Source: Candidatus Cloacimonas sp. (GTDB taxonomy: Bacteria > Cloacimonadota > Cloacimonadia > Cloacimonadales > Cloacimonadaceae). From it: a DNA stretch of 64,000 nt. The stretch is from assembly GCA_035403355.1 (NCBI GenBank), contig DAONFA010000002.1, forward strand, positions 1-64,000, given 5' to 3'. Each line of letters opens with the position of its first letter. Positions within the stretch are counted from its first letter, which is position 1. The notes beneath the pieces are model-generated. The model saw only the letters and a list, made by a program, of their open reading frames with translations, had not been told where the DNA came from and searched no databases. Below are positions 35,276 to 43,025 of this stretch, piece by piece. The translations under genes were made by a program, and so were the position numbers.

Positions 35276-35671
35276 AATCGGAAGAACGGCATCCTTGTTG
35301 TTCCTTTGCAAAAAAGGAGAAACCGGAAGAACGGCATTTTTGTTGTTCCACTTACAACCCGGCTATTTCTTTAAAGTAAATTATTCGGTAACGAATGAAA
35401 GTATATGGTGTGGTTGACCAGGAGGTCAACCTTCCGAATTGGTTGACCAGGAGGTCAACCCTCCGGAACCGGAAGAACGACATCCTTGTCGTTCCACTTA
35501 CAACCCGGCTATTTCTTTAAAGTAAATTATTCGGTAACGAAATAGATAATAATGTGTGGTTGACCAGGAGGTCAACCCTCCGAATTGGTTGACCGGGAGG
35601 TCAACCTTCCGAATTGGTTGACCGGGAGGTCAACCCTCCGGAACCGGAAGAACGGCATTTTTGTCGTTCCC
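35276..35671. repeat. Array of 7-6-7 hairpins in mixed orientation
   Basis: At least nine hairpins with two stem types. GAACGGC-ATCCTT-GTTGTTC, GAACGAC-ATCCTT-GTCGTTC and GAACGGC-ATTTTT-GTCGTTC run forward after CCGGAA; GGTTGAC-CAGGAG-GTCAACC and GGTTGAC-CGGGAG-GTCAACC run reversed, followed by CTTCCG or CCTCCG. A block with CCCGGCTATTTCTTTAAAG and TTATTCGGTAACGAA occurs twice, at about 35357 and 35506, showing a 149-bp duplication. This array fills the gap between the permease and the methyltransferase genes; no gene is supported in it. Confidence 0.9.
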
Positions 35672-35700
35672 CCACAAAAAGAAAAAAGGAGAAAGCCCCA

Positions 35701-36282
35701 ATGAAAAAACCCGATAAATTAACCGAGTTCCTGGCAAAAAAACGCCTGCTCATCACTCGTATCCTGTGTCTTGCTGTGGCAGTGGAATTTATCATCAATT
35801 ACCAAGAGCGTATTCAGCATCTTTTATCCAATCCTGCAGGTATCATTATCAGCATTATTTTAATTGCATTAGGTTCTTTTATCAGGTCCTGGTCTGCCGG
35901 AATTATTCAAAAGAGCAATCGTCTGGTGCAGGAAGGACCCTATTCCATAAATCGTAATCCGTTATACACCGGCAGCTCGCTTATGTTAATTGGGGCTGTT
36001 TTATATCTTAATGATATTTGGGCTTGGATAGTAGCAGTCCTGTTAATTCTTGTTATTTTCCCTTTTACCATCAGCAGAGAGGAAAACTCCCTGCGGAATA
36101 AATTTCCTGAACAGTGGATTGACTACGCTAAAACGACAGGAAGATACTTCCCTAAAAAGATTTCCTGGCAAAAGCTGAAATACAAATGGTCTTTTCAGTT
36201 ATGGATAAAAAACAGGGAATATCAAACCTTTTCCCTTTCTGTCCTGCTCATAGTTATTATTATCATAGTATGGGTAGTTTAA
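35701..36282 (+). CDS. Isoprenylcysteine carboxyl methyltransferase-like membrane protein
   Basis: Integral membrane methyltransferase of the ICMT/PEMT-like superfamily, 193 residues with about five hydrophobic segments. The SAM-binding C-terminal half is recognisable: EGPYSINRNPLYTG (Arg-Asn-Pro-xx-Tyr) and REENSLRNKFPEQWIDYAKTTGRYFP. The start is the ATG behind AAAAGGAGAAAG; a longer frame would run into the hairpin array. Bacterial members methylate unknown lipids or small molecules, and the neighbours give no hint. Confidence 0.88.
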   Translation: MKKPDKLTEFLAKKRLLITRILCLAVAVEFIINYQERIQHLLSNPAGIIISIILIALGSFIRSWSAGIIQKSNRLVQEGPYSINRNPLYTGSSLMLIGAVLYLNDIWAWIVAVLLILVIFPFTISREENSLRNKFPEQWIDYAKTTGRYFPKKISWQKLKYKWSFQLWIKNREYQTFSLSVLLIVIIIIVWVV

Positions 36283-36495
36283 AATGTTCAGAGTCCGTAA
36301 TGGGACATAGCAAAACGATAGCAGTATAAATTCCTCGTCAATTGCCAACTCCGTTTTTTCTGACTTGGGCGGTAAAAATAGCAGAAACGAGCCAAAACAG
36401 GAATAGGTAATAAAGCATTTTCTTGGTAAGCCATATTTTCCCTTAGTTCGTAAACTTATAATCATAACCATACATTATTAACATACCATAACTAC

Positions 36496-36647
36496 TTGTT
36501 GCCTGGTCATTTCTTTAACGACTCTTTAACGACCCTTTAACACTGCCTTAACTTCGTTAAGGAATCGTTAAAGAAGTGTTAATGCAGCATAAAAGATTCA
36601 ACTTGGCAGGAACTAATGCGCAACATAAAAACAGGTAAAGGTCTCGC
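36496..36647 (-). repeat. Dispersed TTAACG-rich repeat, copy B
   Basis: Inverted relative to copy A at 2488-2603. The ends (GACCAGGCAACAA and GCGAGACCTTTACCTG on the - strand) and the central CGTTAAAGA words agree; copy B carries about 35 extra bases between them. It lies in the 705-bp gap 36283-36987, whose other parts are AT-rich without a supported gene. Confidence 0.75.
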
Positions 36648-36921
36648 CAATGGCAAGCCAGCTTATTACTACATAGAATAAATATCTTATATTGCCCTCT
36701 ATAAATTATGAACAGCACAAGCGGGAAAAAGGTTAACGCATATTCTTTCTTCGCCATTTCCTTTTCTCTATTAGCATTATTTCCTTTTACTGGATGGCAG
36801 TGATATTGCATAGATAGCTCCGGACTTTTTTTTATGCAAAAATCCACGATAAGACAGGAAAATATTTATGCCTTATCAATGAGAAAACTATATAATGGGA
36901 AGATAGGGTTGAAGATAAAAC

Positions 36922-36947
36922 TTGACAGATTATTACTCCTTTATTTT
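36922..36947 (+). promoter_or_regulatory. Probable promoter of the signalling cluster
   Basis: TTGACA at 36922-36927, 14 bp, then TATTTT at 36942-36947, about 40 bp ahead of the siaB-like start. It is the only clear -35-like box before the cluster. Confidence 0.4.
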
Positions 36948-36987
36948 TGCTTAAACAAAATAAAATATACTGGATAAAGGGGTTCAA

Positions 36988-37554
36988 ATGAGCTCAAAAA
37001 TGAATGTATATACTATTTACTCACTGATGCAGGACAACCAAATTCAATTTTCTTACAAGGGTCCGATAACGCAGGAAGTTCTAATTACTTTGGGTGATAC
37101 TATTAAAGAAAAACTGAATAATGAGGATTGTGACACTAAAGTAGTCCGCAGGATTTTTTCCGTTTTAGTAGAGACCGCGCATAATATTCTTAAATACTCT
37201 TCCGAAAAGGTTTATCTTGATGAAACCAACAAGGCAACGGGAATTGGGCTAATCGGGATAGGAAAAACGGAACCCAATATGTTTATTGTTTTTTCCGGCA
37301 ATATTGTCGGTTCCGTTGAAGCCAAAGCAATTGAAGATCGTTTGCTCTACATCAACAATCTTTCCCGCGAGGAATTGAATAAAAGCTATCAACAACAACT
37401 GAAACAAGGAACTATTACTGCAGATGGAAGTGCCGGATTGGGACTTTATGAAGTAGCAAGGCAAAGCGGTCGCCCGATAGAATACAGTTTTTCTCCCTTA
37501 GAAGATGGCAATGTATTTTTTGAGCTAAAGATTTATGTTAAGGTAGAGGATTAG
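36988..37554 (+). CDS. SiaB-family protein kinase
   Basis: Protein of 188 residues matching the SiaB family (DUF6272), GHKL-fold kinases that phosphorylate SiaC in the Pseudomonas SiaABCD pathway. Visible GHKL-like features are SVLVETAHNILKYSS (N-box, about residues 59-73, with the Glu and Asn of the family) and GSAGLGLYEVARQSG (G-box, about 147-161), followed by the closing strand VFFELKIYVKVE. Shine-Dalgarno AAAGGGG. The SiaC-like gene follows after 4 bp, the partner switch being conserved as a gene pair. Recognised from family memory, not from a search. Confidence 0.85.
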   Translation: MSSKMNVYTIYSLMQDNQIQFSYKGPITQEVLITLGDTIKEKLNNEDCDTKVVRRIFSVLVETAHNILKYSSEKVYLDETNKATGIGLIGIGKTEPNMFIVFSGNIVGSVEAKAIEDRLLYINNLSREELNKSYQQQLKQGTITADGSAGLGLYEVARQSGRPIEYSFSPLEDGNVFFELKIYVKVED

Positions 37555-37558
37555 AAAA

Positions 37559-37942
37559 ATGGAAAACTATATTATTACTCCCACCAAATATACTCCCTTG
37601 ATTGAGCTTTCGTTTAAGGACAACTTTTTACGCATAACAGGTGATTCTTATCCCGAAAATGCGATGGATGTGTATCAACCTTTAATTTTACAGCTGGAAA
37701 AGTATTTTACCGCTCCGGAGCAAAAACTGCAAATTGAACTGAATTTGGATTTTATCAGCACCTCCAGCAAAAAAATGCTAACCGATATCATAACCCTTTT
37801 GCAGAATTATTCTAACGCGGGGCATAACATAAATATTACCTGGTATTACACCGACGGCGATATTGAACAAAAGGAACAATGGGAAATGTTTTTGGAGGAT
37901 GTTACATTTCCTTATAACATAATTCCCCTGCCGGAAGATTAA
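37559..37942 (+). CDS. SiaC-family regulatory phosphoprotein
   Basis: 127-residue protein of the SiaC (DUF1987) family. In Pseudomonas, unphosphorylated SiaC binds and activates the diguanylate cyclase SiaD; SiaB phosphorylates it on a Thr and SiaA removes the phosphate. Seen: an early YIITPTKYTPLIELSFKDN, GDSYPENAMDVYQPL and LNLDFISTSSKKMLTDII; Thr68 in FISTSS lies where the phosphorylated Thr68 of Pseudomonas SiaC is reported (from memory). It ends WYYTDGD...EMFLEDVTFPYNIIPL, also typical. Only 5 bp separate it from the cyclase gene, which suggests that the cyclase is its target here. Confidence 0.88.
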   Translation: MENYIITPTKYTPLIELSFKDNFLRITGDSYPENAMDVYQPLILQLEKYFTAPEQKLQIELNLDFISTSSKKMLTDIITLLQNYSNAGHNINITWYYTDGDIEQKEQWEMFLEDVTFPYNIIPLPED

Positions 37943-37947
37943 GAAAA

Positions 37948-38916
37948 ATGACTGTAGGCGATAAAGGTCTCTTCTGGAAAGAAGAAATATTGCTTTCCGA
38001 AGCAAAAGATATATTGGCATCTCTTGGAGAAGAGGACAAAGTAAATAAACAAAAATATGCTGAACTTGCGTCCGCTTACGAAATTCTGCTGAAACAAACC
38101 TCCAAACTTACCCGCTTAAGCGATGCCGATGAAAAACGCCTGAACAATTTGCTTTCCCGTCTTTCGCGTTATGTTTCCCCTCCGCTGTATAAAAAAATAA
38201 CCAGCGGTAAAGAAAGAGTGGAACTGAATAAAACCCGTAGAGTTAAACTTACCATTTTCTTTTCCGATATTGTTGACTTTTCTTCTCATAGCGCTAATAT
38301 GGAAGGTGAGGCACTTTCCGCTATTTTAAATTCCTATTTGGAAGAAATGACAAACATCATTAATGCCTATAAGGGAACTCTGGATAAATATATCGGTGAC
38401 GGGATTTTAGTTTTCTTTGGCGACCCGGATTTTACCAATGATTTTGAGCATGCCTTCCGCTGCGTAAATATGGCTCTGGAAATGCGACATAAAATGAGCG
38501 AATTGCAGGATAGATGGTTCAAACTTGGCTATTCCTATCCTCTGCATATTAGAATGGGTATTGCTACCGGTTATGTTACCGTTGGCAATTTTGGCAGCAG
38601 TGAAAGAATGGATTATACTATAATTGGCAGTCCGGTGAACCTTGCTTCCCGTTTACAAACACTGGCTTTGGCAGATCAAATTCTGATTTCTCATGATACC
38701 TGGGGCATAATTAAAGACCATTTTCTCTGCTCTGAAGCCCGCAAAGTAAAACTCAAGGGCTTTTCTAAAACACAGCTTGCCTACGAGGTCTATGGTCCCC
38801 GGGAAGAGAAACAGGATAACATTGTGGTGATTGAAGATAAAGAAAAGGACTTATTGATAAAATACGATAAAACAAAAATCAGCCCGGAAGAGGTGGCGAA
38901 ATTAATTAAAACTTGA
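37948..38916 (+). CDS. Class III adenylate/guanylate cyclase
   Basis: Cytosolic nucleotide cyclase, 322 residues. The catalytic domain (about 95-265) has metal-binding Asp residues in FFSDIVDFSSHS and YIGDGILVFFG, the substrate Lys in GTLDKYIGD, and the transition-state region MDYTIIGSPVNLASRL, where Asn and Arg are present; the Lys/Thr pattern favours ATP. The N-terminus is a helical stalk with YAELASAYEILLKQTSKLTRLSDADEKRL, like the stalk of SiaD-type and other diguanylate cyclases. A charged tail follows. It occupies the place of SiaD, the GGDEF cyclase in Pseudomonas. Product cAMP versus cGMP is inferred, not shown. Confidence 0.92.
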   Translation: MTVGDKGLFWKEEILLSEAKDILASLGEEDKVNKQKYAELASAYEILLKQTSKLTRLSDADEKRLNNLLSRLSRYVSPPLYKKITSGKERVELNKTRRVKLTIFFSDIVDFSSHSANMEGEALSAILNSYLEEMTNIINAYKGTLDKYIGDGILVFFGDPDFTNDFEHAFRCVNMALEMRHKMSELQDRWFKLGYSYPLHIRMGIATGYVTVGNFGSSERMDYTIIGSPVNLASRLQTLALADQILISHDTWGIIKDHFLCSEARKVKLKGFSKTQLAYEVYGPREEKQDNIVVIEDKEKDLLIKYDKTKISPEEVAKLIKT

Positions 38917-38918
38917 GA

Positions 38919-38995
38919 ACGGTGAACGGTGAACGGTGAAAGGTGAAAGGTGAAGGGTGAAAGGTGAACGGTGAATGGTGAAGGGTGAAAGGTGA
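38919..38995 (+). repeat. Heptamer tandem array (NGGTGAA)
   Basis: About eleven units, CGGTGAA, AGGTGAA, GGGTGAA or TGGTGAA, begin just after the cyclase stop. Then come two AATGGAGAATTGAG-type words and, at 39037-39062, the ATCTGTG words seen also at 28139-28253. The array separates the cyclase from its likely partner sensor gene. Confidence 0.9.
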
Positions 38996-39092
38996 AAAGA
39001 ATGGAGAATTGAGAATGGAGAATTGAAAATTAAAAATCTGTGTTATCTGTGTAATCTGTGAGAGCTAAATTTTTCCGGAAAAAGGAGGATAG

Positions 39093-42000
39093 ATGGCAAA
39101 ACGAATTAGAATTACGGCAGTTATTTTTACTTTGCTGTTGCTGACTGTTCTGCAATCAGCACAAAATTCCTCTACCGATATTTTATCTCAATATCAAAAG
39201 ATTCAATACGATACCCAAAAAAACAGATTATTCCGTTACGAAGATGGTGCTCCCAAGGATAATTATTACAATAGTATTGTTGATAACTACGGTTATTTAT
39301 GGCTGGAAGTGTATCCTCCAAATATCTTTAAGTTTAACGGAATTTCCTTTCAGAATATAGCTAAAGACCTTCCTCAAGTAGAAAGAGATTCTCTGCTTGA
39401 TTATTCCTTGATTAGGGATAATAATAAGAACATATTTTTTGGTGGCAGGCATTACATCTATAAATGGAATGGCTATAAGATAATTAAATACGCTTTTCCC
39501 AAGGATGATAGAATCAGAGAATGCAAAAAGATAAAAAACAAAATTCTGGCAGTGGGCGATAAGGGCTATGCTGTGCTGAAAGATAACTCCTGGAAATATA
39601 TCAGAATACCAATAAAACATTATGTTCAGGAGGGACTTTATGCGTATGGTTATTTTAAAGATCGTGGGTTATTAAATTGGCAGGAGCAAGAGTTTATCTT
39701 AGATAAAAATGACTGTTTATACCAGCTTCATTATGAAAGCGTAACTAATACTGATTATGAAACGGTATTTTTAGATAATGGAGAGGATTTTGTAGTTACT
39801 CGTTATTCTGATAAAGGTCTTAAGAATATCCCTTGTATTACAAAAGAAGAATTGAATAAGCAATTCACAGCACAAAAGAAGAAATTTGTTCCTTCTTTTC
39901 AAATTACGGACAATGATGAGATTTATGTTCTCTGCGACAGGACTGAATATATATACAAACTGAACCCCGATAATTCATTATTTCAAAAAGTTAATTTGGC
40001 TAAAGGCGTATTACTTGATTCTAATAGTTGCTATGGGACTCACCGTAATTTTCTTACTTCTTGCAGAAATGATACTCTGTTTTTCAGTGAAATTGATAGC
40101 GGCATTAACTACAACAAAGAAGAATATTATTATCCTGACTATAATCCTGATCAGGATTGCTTTATACTTTATAAGAATGATTATAGTTTTATTCAAGCTG
40201 TTGATAAAAAAAGAGTAAACTACCAGGCATTAGTATTGACAGCAATTCCCGGTATTGATTGCTTAATTCCTGTTACAATGCCTGAAGCATCAACAAAGGG
40301 AGAATATGTTTATTGGAGGAAGTTTACTAATATACTTATTAAAAATAATAATGTGCTGTATAGCGTAGCTGATAAAAAAATACCTGGAGTGCACAGAATA
40401 TACATTACAAATGTAGATTCCAATATTTCTCAATGTATCTCCGTAGCTGATAAAGCAACTTATCTTACGCTAATTGATTATAACCCGGTAAGTAAATGTA
40501 TTATGTTTGCAGGACAGGAAGGCATCAGAGAGGTCTGTATCTCTAAGCAAAGTGATTTGTTATATGAATACCAATATCAAGATTACTGGCTTACAAGTGT
40601 CAATTACTCAAGGGGATTACTTCATAATTTAGGAAACTATGATTATAAAGTGAAGGAATACAATACCTTATTGTTATTGCATAACGACAAGGGCATCAAC
40701 AAGCTATATGAATATAAAGGAAAATATTACCCAACTTTAAAACTTATGAATAGTCAGAAAGCAGTATCTTTATATATGCTGGATGAAAATAATTCCATTT
40801 TGCACATTGTTGAATTTGATTTATCCGGCGGGAAGGTGAAAAAAGAAGATAAATACAAAAACATACTTTCTTATTCCACTTTGGATGATTATCTTTTACT
40901 GATAGATGATAAACATTGCTTTACTCTAAAGAACTCCGAAGGAACAAGAAAAGGAAATTTGGAACAGATAATAAACCCCTGGGCAGATATATTGAAGGCA
41001 TATAATATTAAGTATGAGCAGTTATATTCCTCCTTCTTTCCCCAAGTAATAGATGAAAATACAATATTTGTTTCTTCCAGTGTAAATCAAATTGTTAAGA
41101 ATGAACAAGGTGAGAGCGAATTATCCGCAGGTATGCCTTTCTATTCCAGAAAAACATTACCAGCAGCAAAAACTGCATTGGTTGGTAGTCCACCCGAAAA
41201 ATTGAATACTGTTCCGTTAATTTATGACTGTAAGCAAAATAAGATAGAGGAAAAACCTACCTGGATAACTCCCTTATTTTGTAGGACATTGGAAGGAACG
41301 AAAGTCCATATTATTCATTTCCAGAAGACACAAAAAGGGACTTATTTAAGAATAAGCAACTATGCGAATAAGGATGTTGTTATATCCAATACGGATTTTA
41401 TTTATCAACTTACTAATAATGAATTACCTGGATACGATATTTTTACAGATAAAGCTAACTACTATCCTAGGATTGGTAATAAGCTATACTACCTTTACCA
41501 GGAGAAATGGAATACTGTTAATCTGGATGATTTTTCCCAATACACAGAACTGGAAGGTGTTACGGAAATAAATAATGATTTATGGCTTGTTTTCAGTAAT
41601 TCATTAGTGCGTCATTCTATGGCTTCTAAAGAAGATTTCATTTTCAGGCAAAGTGATGGTCTGCCTGAAAATATATTGTCAATGTATGAATTGGGAGGTG
41701 ATTATTTCATTGTAACCTGCAGTGGAATTTATAAGTTCATCACGGAAGAGGAAGGAGCTACGCTAATAGTTCCGGCGGTGAATGTAAACGGCAAGTTATA
41801 TCCTTCCGGAGTAGCCAATAAATTTAATCATAAGCAGAACAATATTATCATTCCGGTGGATATTCTAAACACAATGTATCCTGAAAAGATGAAACTTACT
41901 TATCGTCTGCTGGGCTATGAAAAGAATTGGAAACAGCGTGATTATCTTCCTCAGATTGAATATCCAATGCTACCTCCGGGGCATTATGAATTCCAGATTT

Positions 42001-42986
42001 ATGGCACTTCTCCCATTGGTAAAAAGGCAAAACCCATCAGTGTGTTTTTCAGTATTTCGCCTCCTTTTTATGCTACCTGGTGGGCGTATCTGATATATAT
42101 TATTGCTCTTCTTTTCTCTATTCGGGGAATTTATAAACTGCGTACCAGGCAATTGAAACTGCGTAATTTAGCCCTGGAAAAGACAGTTGCAGAACGCACT
42201 CAGGAAGTAATTGAAAAACAAAAGCACATTCAGGAGTCAATTAACTATGCCTTCTTTATTCAAAAGTCAACTTTGCCTCAGGATTCAGATATGGCAGATG
42301 CTTTTGCTTCCCATTTTGTACTCTGGCAACCCAAAGCAACTGTGGGAGGTGATTTTTACTGGCTGCATAAAAACGAAAAAGGGGAGGTCTTTTTTGCTGT
42401 TATTGATTGCACGGGGCATGGAGTTCCGGGTGCTTTGCTGTCTATGACTGTTTCCTCTCTTCTCAATCATTTAATTAAAGATATTGGAATGGATAAGCCC
42501 TCTGCCATTTTACAAACAATGCATCAGGAATTTGGTGCTGCCTTGCATCAGGAAAATCCTGAAGCACAACAGGATGGAGTGGAAATTTCTTTGCTGAAAA
42601 TAACTAAGGAGCTGATAACTTTTTGCGGTGCGGGACTCAATTTAGTATATTATGATAAACAGAGCCAAACCTTGAATCAGGTTCGGGGAGATAGATATGG
42701 CTTAGGTGGTTTGAAAAGACATCGGGAACTGGAATTGACGGAACATAATTTGCCTTATTCAGCAAACCTGCTTCTCTATCTTTATACCGATGGAATAATA
42801 GACCAACCGGTTCCCGATTCAGAAAAAATAAAGCGTTTGGGCAATGCTCTCTGGCTGAAACTGATTTCCGAGCTTGTTTCTTTGCCCTTAGCTGAACAGA
42901 AGACCCTTTTAGCAGAAAAAATAAAAGCGATGCTGGATTTTTATGAACAGCGGGATGATATTACGATTGTTGGATTACAGCTATAG
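39093..42986 (+). CDS. Beta-propeller/Y_Y_Y sensor with SpoIIE-type PP2C phosphatase
   Basis: Membrane-spanning signalling protein of 1297 residues. Order: signal anchor (about 6-23); a long extracytoplasmic region (about 30-900) with Trp/Tyr-rich, blade-like repeats, probably propellers; a Y_Y_Y-like Ig domain (about 925-985, LTYRLLGYEKNWKQRDY and LPPGHYEFQIYG); a membrane helix (about 993-1013); a coiled linker (KTVAERTQEVIEKQKHIQ); and a SpoIIE/PP2C phosphatase (about 1060-1297) with GGDFYW, VIDCTGHGVPGALLSM and YTDGIIDQ carrying the metal-binding Asp residues. It resembles hybrid two-component sensors in which the kinase is replaced by a phosphatase. Beside SiaB and SiaC it most likely plays the SiaA role, dephosphorylating SiaC on an outside signal. 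Good AAAGGAGG before the start. Confidence 0.9.
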   Translation: MAKRIRITAVIFTLLLLTVLQSAQNSSTDILSQYQKIQYDTQKNRLFRYEDGAPKDNYYNSIVDNYGYLWLEVYPPNIFKFNGISFQNIAKDLPQVERDSLLDYSLIRDNNKNIFFGGRHYIYKWNGYKIIKYAFPKDDRIRECKKIKNKILAVGDKGYAVLKDNSWKYIRIPIKHYVQEGLYAYGYFKDRGLLNWQEQEFILDKNDCLYQLHYESVTNTDYETVFLDNGEDFVVTRYSDKGLKNIPCITKEELNKQFTAQKKKFVPSFQITDNDEIYVLCDRTEYIYKLNPDNSLFQKVNLAKGVLLDSNSCYGTHRNFLTSCRNDTLFFSEIDSGINYNKEEYYYPDYNPDQDCFILYKNDYSFIQAVDKKRVNYQALVLTAIPGIDCLIPVTMPEASTKGEYVYWRKFTNILIKNNNVLYSVADKKIPGVHRIYITNVDSNISQCISVADKATYLTLIDYNPVSKCIMFAGQEGIREVCISKQSDLLYEYQYQDYWLTSVNYSRGLLHNLGNYDYKVKEYNTLLLLHNDKGINKLYEYKGKYYPTLKLMNSQKAVSLYMLDENNSILHIVEFDLSGGKVKKEDKYKNILSYSTLDDYLLLIDDKHCFTLKNSEGTRKGNLEQIINPWADILKAYNIKYEQLYSSFFPQVIDENTIFVSSSVNQIVKNEQGESELSAGMPFYSRKTLPAAKTALVGSPPEKLNTVPLIYDCKQNKIEEKPTWITPLFCRTLEGTKVHIIHFQKTQKGTYLRISNYANKDVVISNTDFIYQLTNNELPGYDIFTDKANYYPRIGNKLYYLYQEKWNTVNLDDFSQYTELEGVTEINNDLWLVFSNSLVRHSMASKEDFIFRQSDGLPENILSMYELGGDYFIVTCSGIYKFITEEEGATLIVPAVNVNGKLYPSGVANKFNHKQNNIIIPVDILNTMYPEKMKLTYRLLGYEKNWKQRDYLPQIEYPMLPPGHYEFQIYGTSPIGKKAKPISVFFSISPPFYATWWAYLIYIIALLFSIRGIYKLRTRQLKLRNLALEKTVAERTQEVIEKQKHIQESINYAFFIQKSTLPQDSDMADAFASHFVLWQPKATVGGDFYWLHKNEKGEVFFAVIDCTGHGVPGALLSMTVSSLLNHLIKDIGMDKPSAILQTMHQEFGAALHQENPEAQQDGVEISLLKITKELITFCGAGLNLVYYDKQSQTLNQVRGDRYGLGGLKRHRELELTEHNLPYSANLLLYLYTDGIIDQPVPDSEKIKRLGNALWLKLISELVSLPLAEQKTLLAEKIKAMLDFYEQRDDITIVGLQL

Positions 42987-43025
42987 ACGAAGGATGCCAT
43001 TCCTCCAGTTACACCATTGTGAGCA

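Noticed and set aside
35194..35379. 61-codon frame overlapping the ABC permease end
   Set aside because: Its second half is hairpin-array sequence (EERHPCC-like and EERHFCC-like repeats), a by-product of the repeats.
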